From the NCBI GenBank assembly GCA_025356715.1, contig JANXRU010000113.1, positions 1 through 17,519 on the forward strand: DNA of 17,519 nucleotides, given 5' to 3'. Shown piece by piece: positions 7,344-15,894 of the stretch. Source of the stretch: Bacteroidota bacterium (GTDB taxonomy: Bacteria > Bacteroidota > Bacteroidia > B-17B0 > B-17BO). A model generated the notes under the pieces. That model was not told the origin of the DNA. It did no database searches and saw only the letters and a list, made by a program, of their open reading frames with translations. Position 1 is the first letter of the stretch; the number at the start of each line of letters is the position of its first letter. The translations under genes were made by a program, and so were the position numbers.

Positions 7344-9002
7344 GTGAATACCGAAGAATTTGATACCATCATTATTGGCTCTGGTGCTGGCGGATTAGCA
7401 GCAGCTATTTGCTTAGCCAAAACTGGACAAAAAGTATTAGTACTTGAGCAACATTATGTGCCTGGCGGTTGGTGTCATAGTTTTCAATTAAATGGCCAAC
7501 GGTTTAGCCCAGGTGTACATTATATTGGTTTGTTAGATGAAGGTCAATCAACCAGTAATTTGTATAAAGCATTAGAAATTGCTAATGAATTGGTGTTTTT
7601 TAGAATGAATCCAAAAGCCTACGAACATTGCTGGATAGGAGATCAAAAAATAGATATGCCAGCTGGAATTAATGCGCTTTACGAAAGTTTAGCTGAACGA
7701 TTTCCTTTGGAAAGAAAAAATATAAAAAAGTACCTCGATTTATTAGAACGAATAAATTACCAAATACAATTGGTGCCTAAAATGAAAGGCTTTTTGGATC
7801 ACTTAACCATACCATTCCGAACAAAGGATATGGGTAAATATGGTTTATTTAGTTTAAAAAGAGTGATTGATTGGTACATCAAAGATCCATTATTAAAAAG
7901 CGTATTAAATATACAGTGTGGCGACCATGGATTGCCTCCATGCAAATCAAGCTTTCCGGTGCAATGTGTGGTAATGAATCATTATTTTGATGGCGCTTTT
8001 TACCCAATGGGTGGAGGTGGTGGTATAGTAAAAGCCATGACCAATTCTTTGAAAAAACATGGTGGAGAAATAAGAGTGAAGCAATCAGTCAAAAAAATAA
8101 TCATTGAAAATAAAACAGCGAAAGGTGTAGAATTAGAAGATGGTACTAAGATTTTTGCTAAACATATTTTATCAAACGCCGATCCATCTAATACTTATTT
8201 AAGCTTAGTAGGCAAAGAAAATTTAAGTTCTGGGCTTTTAAAAAAACTAACTAAAACTAAATACTCTGTAACTTCACTTATTTTGTTTTTAACCTTAGAT
8301 ATGGACGTACGGAAAGCAGGCATTGATTCAGGAAATATTTGGTCGTTGAAGAATGAGAATATTGATGGATTGTATGATGAGTTAAATGAAACTGACATAC
8401 TTAAAGGAAGTGAATTTCCCGCAGTATTTATTAGTTGTTCTACTATTAAAGATCCATCTAGTTTTAATGGAAGGCATTATAATTTTGAAGCCGTAACATT
8501 TATTGATAACAACAGTTACAATAAGTTTAATAATGATGCCGATTATCAATCGGAAGTTTACAAAAAAAACAAAGAAATTATTATTCAAAAAATGCTGAAT
8601 AATATTGAGAAAGTTTTACCTGGAGCTAAACAACATGTAGTGCAAGCTGAATTAGGTACTCCAAAAACGAATCAATTTTATATTAAAGCAACGCAAGGAA
8701 ATGTATATGGTACTGAAAAAAGTTTTACTCAAATTGGAGCCTTTGCATTTAAATCAAAATCTGAAATAAAAAATTTATTTTTATGTGGCGCAAGTACGTT
8801 ATCTCATGGTGTGGCAGGAGCCGCTCATTCAGGCGTAGAAGCCGCTGCACAAATATTAAATGTAAATTCAGAAACATTACGTGTGGTGCCTACTAATCAA
8901 ACATTAAGAATTTATGATGCCGAAGATGCTTCTACTTGGCCTGAATTTATTCTGAAAAAAATGGAAAATAAAAAAAGAAGATTGACTGAAAAAACGTCTT
9001 AA
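7344..9002 (+). CDS. FAD-dependent oxidoreductase of the CrtI / retinol-saturase type
   Basis: 552 residues. The N-terminal Rossmann motif IIIGSGAGG (residues 9-17) with E35 after LVL binds the FAD adenosine moiety. HYVPGGWCHSF follows, as in carotenoid desaturases, isomerases and all-trans-retinol 13,14-reductases (RetSat). The C-terminal flavin motif runs from about 477 to 505 (FLCGASTLSHGVAGAAHSG) and is followed by a 47-residue charged tail. The family acts on long polyene or isoprenoid chains; the actual substrate is not readable, and no crtB or crtY-like neighbour is present. GTG at 7344 is chosen because it gives MNTEEFDTIIIGSG, the usual family N-terminus; in-frame GTG at 7287 or TTG at 7323 would add an unusual leader. 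bioA follows after 13 bases, so the two are probably co-transcribed. A minor alternative is a general amine-oxidase-like enzyme. Confidence 0.88.
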   Translation: MNTEEFDTIIIGSGAGGLAAAICLAKTGQKVLVLEQHYVPGGWCHSFQLNGQRFSPGVHYIGLLDEGQSTSNLYKALEIANELVFFRMNPKAYEHCWIGDQKIDMPAGINALYESLAERFPLERKNIKKYLDLLERINYQIQLVPKMKGFLDHLTIPFRTKDMGKYGLFSLKRVIDWYIKDPLLKSVLNIQCGDHGLPPCKSSFPVQCVVMNHYFDGAFYPMGGGGGIVKAMTNSLKKHGGEIRVKQSVKKIIIENKTAKGVELEDGTKIFAKHILSNADPSNTYLSLVGKENLSSGLLKKLTKTKYSVTSLILFLTLDMDVRKAGIDSGNIWSLKNENIDGLYDELNETDILKGSEFPAVFISCSTIKDPSSFNGRHYNFEAVTFIDNNSYNKFNNDADYQSEVYKKNKEIIIQKMLNNIEKVLPGAKQHVVQAELGTPKTNQFYIKATQGNVYGTEKSFTQIGAFAFKSKSEIKNLFLCGASTLSHGVAGAAHSGVEAAAQILNVNSETLRVVPTNQTLRIYDAEDASTWPEFILKKMENKKRRLTEKTS

Positions 9003-9015
9003 TTATAAAATAGTG

Positions 9016-10293
9016 ATGAATCATACTATTAAAAAAGATAAACAATTTGTTTGGCATCCTTTTACTCATTTAAATCAATCAGAAGATCCTATTCATATAG
9101 TAAAAGGAGAAGGCGCTTATTTTTACGATGCTGAAGGGAATAAGCTATTAGATGGCATTTCATCGTGGTGGGTTAATTTACATGGGCATTGCCATCCGTA
9201 TATAGCGCAAAAAGTAAGCGAACAATTATATACTTTGGAGCATGCTATTTTTAGTGGCTATACACATTCAGCTGCCGTTACTCTTGCCGAAAGATTAATA
9301 GGGCATTTACCAAATAATCAATCCAAAATATTTTATTCTGATAATGGGTCTACAGCTGTTGAGGTAGCTTTGAAAATGACACTTCAGTATTTTCACAATC
9401 AAGGCGTTGTTAAAAAAAAATTCATTGCTTTCGAAAATGCGTATCATGGCGATACCTTTGGAAGTATGAGTGTTGGCGCTCGTAATGTATTTAATAATGC
9501 ATTTGAAAATTTATTATTTGATGTCATTCATATTCCGTTGCCTAATGCTGATAATATTGATGATTTGAAGAATACCTTAGATGTTTGGTTTAAAAATCAT
9601 CATGATATAGCTGGTTTTATTTTTGAACCTTTAGTTCAAGGTGCAGCAGGAATGTTAATGTATGAAGCTAAGTATTTAGATGATTTAATGACAATATGCA
9701 AACAACATCAGGTTATTTGCATTGCAGATGAAGTGATGACAGGCTTTGGCAGAACAGGTCGTTTTTTTGCAAGCGAGTATTTAACTCAGCAACCAGATAT
9801 TATATGTTTATCAAAAGGATTGACTGGAGGTTTTATGCCCTTAGGTGTTACAAGTTGTGCACAATTTATTTATGATGCGTATTTGAGCGATGATAAAACA
9901 AAAACGTTTTTTCATGGACATAGTTATACAGCTAATGCAACGGCTTGTTCGGCCGCATTGGCTAGTTTAGATTTGATGGAAAAAGAAGAAACAATTGAAC
10001 AAATATTGATGATTACACAATCGAACTATGATTATGTTTTAAAAAATAAAAGCCATAAATCATTAAAGGATTGCAGATCTAAAGGCACTATTTTAGCATT
10101 AGAAATAAATACAGAAGAACACACGCATTATCTGAATAAAGCCTCAGAAAATATCACTACCTATTTCTTGAAACGAAAAATTATTATACGACCATTAGGA
10201 AACATCTTGTATTTAATTCCTCCATATTGTATAACTGAACAGGAGTTGAAAAATGTTTACAATGTTATAGACGAATTTTTAAATCAATTGTAA
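9016..10293 (+). CDS. bioA: Adenosylmethionine-8-amino-7-oxononanoate aminotransferase (biotin synthesis)
   Basis: PLP enzyme that transfers an amino group from S-adenosylmethionine to 8-amino-7-oxononanoate (KAPA), forming 7,8-diaminopelargonate. 425 residues, the usual family length. Diagnostic features: VWHPFT near the N-terminus; SSWWVNLHGHCHP with W51-W52, matching the paired Trp of the BioA substrate pocket; AYHGDTFGSMSVG; ADEVMTGFGRTG with D238 for the PLP ring nitrogen; SKGLTGG with K267 as the Schiff-base lysine; and HGHSYTANATACSAALAS. The SSWWVN signature separates BioA from ornithine and GABA aminotransferases. ATG at 9016 is preferred to the GTG directly before it (9013). It is downstream of the FAD oxidoreductase in one transcription unit; no other bio genes are in the window. 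It ends 5 bases from the stop of the convergent permease gene. Confidence 0.95.
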   Translation: MNHTIKKDKQFVWHPFTHLNQSEDPIHIVKGEGAYFYDAEGNKLLDGISSWWVNLHGHCHPYIAQKVSEQLYTLEHAIFSGYTHSAAVTLAERLIGHLPNNQSKIFYSDNGSTAVEVALKMTLQYFHNQGVVKKKFIAFENAYHGDTFGSMSVGARNVFNNAFENLLFDVIHIPLPNADNIDDLKNTLDVWFKNHHDIAGFIFEPLVQGAAGMLMYEAKYLDDLMTICKQHQVICIADEVMTGFGRTGRFFASEYLTQQPDIICLSKGLTGGFMPLGVTSCAQFIYDAYLSDDKTKTFFHGHSYTANATACSAALASLDLMEKEETIEQILMITQSNYDYVLKNKSHKSLKDCRSKGTILALEINTEEHTHYLNKASENITTYFLKRKIIIRPLGNILYLIPPYCITEQELKNVYNVIDEFLNQL

Positions 10294-10298
10294 ATGAA

Positions 10299-11084
10299 TT
10301 AATCAATTAACCCTAACACCATTAATAAAGCAATTGTAATCATAAAAATGGTAACAAACCATTTTAAGAAACTTAAGGTTGTTTTTTTAAGAAGTTTATT
10401 TCCAATAAATGCACCTAAAAATGCCGCTAAAACAGCCATTCCAACTACATTCCAATGATGTTCCACTTTTGTGAAATCAAAAGAAATAGCATAAATACTC
10501 ATTCGGCCTATATCTACCATACATGCTATGGCAGTACCAGAAGCAACAAATGCCTCTTTGGGTAATTCTAGTCGAACTAAAAAAGCGCTTCGTAACGCTC
10601 CTTGATGCCCGCTTAAGCCACCGAAAAAACCACTTAATAAACCACCAACTGTAAGTTTATCTTTATTAAAACTTAAGTTTTTTAAATAGGGAATTACTTC
10701 AAACAATGAAAAAATGATAATTAAAAATCCTATCAATACATTGAAAAGTGTTATGTGGTGGGTTGATGACGTTATGCCTAAATGATAATTCGCTAATATA
10801 ATCGGTTTAGAAAATAAGTGTTCAAGTAAAAAGGCTCCAACCAATGCAGCTATTAAGGAAGGAATTCCAAATCTTAAGACAATATTCCAATGGATGTTTT
10901 TATAAACTAACCCTATTTTAAAAACATTATTTAAAAAATGGACAATGGCTGTTAAGCCTACAGCAATTGGAGCGTCGTAATATATAGTAAATACTGGTAA
11001 TAAAATAGTGCCTAATCCAAAGCCTGAAAAAAAAGTTAAAATAGAAGCAATGAATGCTGTAAATGGAATAATAAAAAACGACAT
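10299..11084 (-). CDS. TauE/SafE-family membrane permease
   Basis: 261 residues, almost entirely hydrophobic, with about seven or eight transmembrane helices in two related halves. The first half has TFFSGFGLGTILLPVF, the second GLLSGFFGGLSGHQGALRS, the glycine-rich signature of the TauE/SafE (sulfite exporter) family. Members export or import sulfite, sulfoacetate, sulfolactate or other small organic anions at the inner membrane; the substrate here cannot be inferred, as no sulfur-metabolism gene is nearby. The start codon overlaps the stop of the upstream kinase gene by one base (TAATG), indicating translational coupling within a two-gene operon. Confidence 0.9.
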   Translation of the reverse strand: MSFFIIPFTAFIASILTFFSGFGLGTILLPVFTIYYDAPIAVGLTAIVHFLNNVFKIGLVYKNIHWNIVLRFGIPSLIAALVGAFLLEHLFSKPIILANYHLGITSSTHHITLFNVLIGFLIIIFSLFEVIPYLKNLSFNKDKLTVGGLLSGFFGGLSGHQGALRSAFLVRLELPKEAFVASGTAIACMVDIGRMSIYAISFDFTKVEHHWNVVGMAVLAAFLGAFIGNKLLKKTTLSFLKWFVTIFMITIALLMVLGLID

Positions 11085-11926
11085 TAACTATGAAATTTAA
11101 TTAACCCTTCTATTGGTGATTTAATAATATTGCCAACTATAAATCCTTTTTGATGAGCTGCTTTAATCAGTAAGTCTTTATAATAAAAACCAATTGAACC
11201 AACTGAATTTACAGGTAATTGAGAGGCATTGGTGTATTTAGAAACTTGCGCATCGAAAAAATCTAAGAGGCAATTTGTAATCAGTTCTTTTATAAAAGAA
11301 TCATTATTGTAATTAGAAAGAAATAAACAAATGCTAGCAAGGTATTTACTAGGCATTGATTTTTTGTACATATTCTCCAAAATAATTTCACGGTGATAGC
11401 CCGCTTTTTCAAAAGCTAATTTCAGATGAAGTGGTAATTTTTCATCAAAATAATGCTGTATAAAGGTTTTTCCAATAGTAGCGCCACTTCCATGATCTCC
11501 AAAAAAATAACCTACAGACGGTACGTTTTCAATCACATGATTACCATCATACAAACAACTATTTGAGCCTGTCCCTAAAATACAAGCAATTCCTTTTTCT
11601 TTTCCACAAAGCGCTCTAGCTGCTGCTAATAAATCATGGTTGACTTCAGAAGTTATATTACCAAAAGCTAAATATAAACCATGTTTTACTACTTGAACTT
11701 TATCCGGGGTAGAACATCCTGCACCATAATACGCTATGTTATTAATTGTATCTAATTGGTCTTTAAGTACGGGCAATAACACCGATTTAATCTCAGTACT
11801 AATGTCCTCACTGCTTTGAAAATAGGGGTTAAAGCCAATTGTTTGAAATTGAACAATAATGTTATTATCTTTTAATAATACCCAATCGGTTTTAGTAGAA
11901 CCGCTATCTGCAATTAAAATGGACAT
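11084..11926 (-). CDS. BadF/BcrA-type ATPase, probable N-acetylglucosamine kinase
   Basis: 280 residues with the actin/hexokinase ATPase fold. The phosphate-1 loop is IADSGSTKTDW (5-15), including D7. NHDLLAAARAL carries D98 in the position of the catalytic Asp of N-acetylglucosamine kinases. The phosphate-2 loop is ILGTGSNSCLYDG (116-128), followed by SVGYFFGDHGSG (137-148) and a C-terminal adenosine motif, VGSIGFYYKD (242-251). It lacks the cysteine-rich regions of the reductase activators in the same superfamily, and its length and motifs fit the GlcNAc or glucosamine kinases common in Bacteroidota, which recycle cell-wall or chitin-derived amino sugars. First gene of a minus-strand pair with the TauE permease. 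Its promoter must lie in the 96-base divergent gap at 11927-12022. Confidence 0.85.
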   Translation of the reverse strand: MSILIADSGSTKTDWVLLKDNNIIVQFQTIGFNPYFQSSEDISTEIKSVLLPVLKDQLDTINNIAYYGAGCSTPDKVQVVKHGLYLAFGNITSEVNHDLLAAARALCGKEKGIACILGTGSNSCLYDGNHVIENVPSVGYFFGDHGSGATIGKTFIQHYFDEKLPLHLKLAFEKAGYHREIILENMYKKSMPSKYLASICLFLSNYNNDSFIKELITNCLLDFFDAQVSKYTNASQLPVNSVGSIGFYYKDLLIKAAHQKGFIVGNIIKSPIEGLIKFHS

Positions 11927-12022
11927 AGAGACTGTGTTTTTGTAAAAATAATCATTTTTTTAATTTCATATCAATAAAAGGCTTTTACATATACATTAAC
12001 CTTTTTATTATCTTTAAACCCT

Positions 12023-15000
12023 ATGTTTAATATCACTTATTTTATTTATCAATTTTTTCAAAAACGAAAACTCGTTTTTATAATTTTGATTTTAAGTGTA
12101 TGTGGTCTTTTAGGGTTTCTAGCTTCAAACATTAAACTCGAAGAAGATATTACTCGCTTTGTTCCTTCCGATAAAAACTCTAATTCCATTAATTCTATTT
12201 TAGATAATTTAAAATCAAAAGATAAATTAATTATTCACTTATCATCAAAAAAGAGTGATAATATTGATCAATTGATTGAGCAGAGTGATTCCGTATATGC
12301 TCAATTAACCAATCAATTACAAAAAGAAGATTATACAGATATCACCTTTACGTTATCTGATGATAGAATGCAGCAGGTCTATCAGTTGTTTTATCAAAAT
12401 TTACCGTTGTTTTTAGAAGAAGCTGATTATCAAAGAATAGCGCATTTCATTCAAAAGGATAGCATTAATGAAACATTAAAGAAAAACTATGACGTGTTAC
12501 TTTCTCCATCAGGTATAGCACTTAGTAAATACATCCAACGCGATCCTTTAAATTTTACACCCATTGCTTTAAAAAAATTAAAGAACATACAACTCGACGA
12601 AAACTTCGAAACCTACAATAACCATATTGTTACTAAAGATCATCAACATGTATTAGTATTTATTACTCCTGCTCATTTACCAAATGATACAAAAGGAAAT
12701 ACCCATTTAATTAATACAGTTGATAGTATTTGTAAAACGGTTTCAAAAACGAATCCATCGGTGTTAATTGAGTCATTTGGAGCTTGTGTGGTTTCAGCTG
12801 GTAATGCTTCTCAAATTAAAAAAGATAGTATTTTAACCTCTTGTGTTGCCATTGCATTAATTGCGTTGCTCTTAGGGTTGTATTTTAAAAACCCGTTGGT
12901 TACGGTATTCATCTTATTTCCTGTGGCTTTTGGAATGGCCTTTTCTCTCAGTTTCTTGTTTTTGTTCAAAGGTGTGGTATCAGCTATTGCCATTGGAGCA
13001 GGGGCAGTGGTACTTGGTATAGCCATCAATTATTCGCTTCATTTTTTTACACACTACAAGCATACCCGTAATATAAAAACAGTGTTAAGTGATTTAACTA
13101 CGCCGATGCTTATTGGCTGCACTACTACAGTTGGGGCCTTTTTTAGTTTGTTGTTTGCGAAGTCGGAAGCCTTACATGATTTTGGTTTGTTTGCTGGTTT
13201 TTCGTTAATAGGAGCCATGTTGTTTTCAATTTTGGTATTGCCTCAATTATTGAAATTTAGTTTTAAAAAGGAAACGCATTTGGATAATGAAACTGAGGGA
13301 TCGCACTCTTGGATTGATAAACTGACGGCATATCGTTTTGATAAAAACAAAGCGATTGTTATTTCTGCTTTTATATTGACAATTGTATTTACCTATTTTG
13401 CAGGTAATGTTGGTTTTGAAAGTGATATGAATAAAATGAGTTTCATGACGGATGAAACTCGTCAAGCAGAGCGAAATTTAGATTCTATCAATAACTTTGC
13501 AGCTCGTTCGGTGTATGTTTTTAGTAATGGTAATTCGTTGAATGAAGCATTAGAAACCAATAAAATGGTTTCTAATGTATTAAACGACTTAAAACAAAAG
13601 CAGCTTATCAAAAAATATTCTTCTGTTAGTGGTTTATTAATCTCTGAAAAAGAGCAACAGGAAAGAATCGACAGATGGAATTGTTTTTTTACGGCTTTAA
13701 AAAAAGATTCGATTAAGCATGAATTAATCACGTTAGGTTTGCAATACAAATTTAAACCATCGGCTTTTCAATCATTTTATGATTTATTAGAAACTCCCTT
13801 CAAGCCTTTATCTAAAGTAGATTCAGATACTTTAACTAAATTGTTATTTAAAGAATGGATAGGCTCCGTTAATCAAAAGCCCTCTATCATCAATCATGTA
13901 AAGGTAGATGCGGATAATCGTAAATTAATTTACGAAGCGTTTAAAGACAATCCCAACATTGTTGTTTTTGATAAACAAAATTTAACATCAAAATTTGTAG
14001 ATGTTATCAGTTCCGATTTCAATACCATTTTATTTTTAACCTCCATTTTAGTATTTGCATTTATGCTTTTTAATCATGGGAGAATTGAATTAGCCATCAT
14101 TAATTTTTTACCAATGCTTATTAGTTGGCTTTGGATATTGGGTATTATGGGTTTATGTGGTATTAAATTTAATGTCATCAATATTATTATTTCAACCTTT
14201 ATTTTTGGTTTAGGAGATGACTACAGTATCTTTATTATGGATGGTTTATTGAATGAATATAAGTTCGGTAAGAAAACATTAGACTCTTTTAAATCTTCCA
14301 TTTTATTATCAGCACTCATTACTATTATAGGTATTGGTGTAATGATTTTTGCTAAACATCCAGCGCTTCAATCTATCGCATTAATTGCCATTATTGGAAT
14401 GACTTGCGTTGTCTTTATTTCTTTTATCGTTCAGCCATTACTATTTAATTGGTTAGTTCTAAACCGAAAGCATAGAGGATTACAACCTTATACAGCCAAA
14501 TACCTTCTAATTACGGTTGTTAGTTTTATTGGATTTATTTTTTGGTCACTTGTGATTATGATATGTGGCATCATTTTATTTACCATTTTTCCTGCTAAAA
14601 AAAACACCCGGAAATTAATTTTCCACTATATCATTATGTATGTGATGCGTTTAGCATTGGTTTCTTTTTTTAATGTAAAAAAATCTATCATTAACGAAAA
14701 CACAGAAGATATTTCTAAGCCTGCGATTATTGTATCTAATCATCAATCTAATATTGATTTAGCACTCGTACTACAATTACATCCAAAAATAATTGTGTTT
14801 GCTAACGACAAAGTATTTAATTCTCTCTTTTACGGTAAAATAGTTCGTATGGCTGATTATTTCCAAGTTTCGGAAGGTTATGAAAATAGCATCCCTAAAA
14901 TACAAGCCTTAGTAAAAGAAGGTTATTCTATTTTGATTTTTCCAGAAGGTACGCGTAGTTCAAATGGAGAGATACGTCGCTTTCATAAAGGTGCTTTTTA

Positions 15001-15883
15001 TTTAGCGGAACAATTGCAATTAGATATCCTTCCCATGTTAATTCATGGAGCTGGAGATGTAGAAACCAAAGGAGATTTCCATTTCAAAGACGGTGAATTA
15101 ACCATTAAGTTGTTGAAACGAATTAGCCCTCATGATAAAACTTTTGGAAATACTTACCAAGAACGCGCAAAAGCAATTAGCAAATATATGCGTGTACAGT
15201 ATGATTTAATAAAGGATTTAAGAGAAACCGTTCATTACTTTAGACCTCGTTTATTAAAAAATTATATTTACAAAGGTCCGTTACTTGAGTGGTATTGCAA
15301 AATAAAAACTGAACTCGAAAACAATTATCAATTGTTTGAAAGCCTTATGCCAAAATACGGAAAGATTGTAGATGTTGGTTGTGGCTATGGTTTTTTACCT
15401 TATATGTTAATGTATAAAAGTAATTATCGCCAAATTTTAGGAGTTGATTTTGATGAAGAAAAAATTGAAGTAGCCGATAATTGTGTGCACAAAACAACTA
15501 ATATGATGTTTGAAGTTGGCGATGTTTCTAAATACGCTTTTCCTGAAGCTGATGGATTTATTATCAGTGATGTATTACATTATTTACCCGAACAACAACA
15601 AATCACCGTCATTCAAAATTGTATTTCAAAATTGAATAAAAATGGCGTATTGGTAATACGAGATGCTGATAAAGACTTGGCAAGCCGTCAAAAAGGTACG
15701 TGGTACACGGAGTTTATGAGTACAAATTTAGGCTTTAATAAAACAAGCGGAGGTAAATTACATTTTGCCAGCGGTACGTTAATCAAAAGTACCATTGCTC
15801 AATTTCCAAACTTAACGATTGAAATAATTGATAATACTAAACTAACGTCTAATATTATTTATGTTGTAAGAAATAATAAGTGA
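12023..15883 (+). CDS. Trifunctional MMPL transporter / lysophospholipid acyltransferase / SAM methyltransferase
   Basis: One uninterrupted 1286-residue frame joining three enzyme types. Residues 1-815: RND-superfamily MMPL exporter with two halves, each having a lead transmembrane helix (about 15-35 and 443-460), an extracytoplasmic domain, and a helix bundle (about 270-410 and 665-812). The second half has GDDYS (D732-D733-Y734); the first has INYS (N336-Y337) where many MMPL proteins have Asp-Tyr. After linker helices (about 826-857) comes a PlsC-type acyltransferase, about 865-1060, with H907 and D912 in NHQSNID (HX4D) and FPEGTR (973-978). Residues about 1085-1286: class I methyltransferase with VDVGCGYG (1116-1123) and GVDFD (D1142). 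Proteins of this composition occur in Bacteroidota, often in flexirubin or aryl-polyene lipid clusters, where they are thought to move and modify the lipid-linked product at the inner membrane. No ketosynthase or other cluster gene is seen here. ATG start at 12023. Confidence 0.92.
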   Translation: MFNITYFIYQFFQKRKLVFIILILSVCGLLGFLASNIKLEEDITRFVPSDKNSNSINSILDNLKSKDKLIIHLSSKKSDNIDQLIEQSDSVYAQLTNQLQKEDYTDITFTLSDDRMQQVYQLFYQNLPLFLEEADYQRIAHFIQKDSINETLKKNYDVLLSPSGIALSKYIQRDPLNFTPIALKKLKNIQLDENFETYNNHIVTKDHQHVLVFITPAHLPNDTKGNTHLINTVDSICKTVSKTNPSVLIESFGACVVSAGNASQIKKDSILTSCVAIALIALLLGLYFKNPLVTVFILFPVAFGMAFSLSFLFLFKGVVSAIAIGAGAVVLGIAINYSLHFFTHYKHTRNIKTVLSDLTTPMLIGCTTTVGAFFSLLFAKSEALHDFGLFAGFSLIGAMLFSILVLPQLLKFSFKKETHLDNETEGSHSWIDKLTAYRFDKNKAIVISAFILTIVFTYFAGNVGFESDMNKMSFMTDETRQAERNLDSINNFAARSVYVFSNGNSLNEALETNKMVSNVLNDLKQKQLIKKYSSVSGLLISEKEQQERIDRWNCFFTALKKDSIKHELITLGLQYKFKPSAFQSFYDLLETPFKPLSKVDSDTLTKLLFKEWIGSVNQKPSIINHVKVDADNRKLIYEAFKDNPNIVVFDKQNLTSKFVDVISSDFNTILFLTSILVFAFMLFNHGRIELAIINFLPMLISWLWILGIMGLCGIKFNVINIIISTFIFGLGDDYSIFIMDGLLNEYKFGKKTLDSFKSSILLSALITIIGIGVMIFAKHPALQSIALIAIIGMTCVVFISFIVQPLLFNWLVLNRKHRGLQPYTAKYLLITVVSFIGFIFWSLVIMICGIILFTIFPAKKNTRKLIFHYIIMYVMRLALVSFFNVKKSIINENTEDISKPAIIVSNHQSNIDLALVLQLHPKIIVFANDKVFNSLFYGKIVRMADYFQVSEGYENSIPKIQALVKEGYSILIFPEGTRSSNGEIRRFHKGAFYLAEQLQLDILPMLIHGAGDVETKGDFHFKDGELTIKLLKRISPHDKTFGNTYQERAKAISKYMRVQYDLIKDLRETVHYFRPRLLKNYIYKGPLLEWYCKIKTELENNYQLFESLMPKYGKIVDVGCGYGFLPYMLMYKSNYRQILGVDFDEEKIEVADNCVHKTTNMMFEVGDVSKYAFPEADGFIISDVLHYLPEQQQITVIQNCISKLNKNGVLVIRDADKDLASRQKGTWYTEFMSTNLGFNKTSGGKLHFASGTLIKSTIAQFPNLTIEIIDNTKLTSNIIYVVRNNK

Positions 15884-15894
15884 TTTGGTTGAAA

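Noticed and set aside
11927..12022. Candidate promoters in the divergent gap, for example TATTTTTA on the minus strand (11943-11950) and TATCTTTA on the plus strand (12009-12016)
   Set aside because: Both miss the conserved final G. The plus-strand one would leave almost no leader before ATG 12023. A promoter must exist here but I cannot place it.
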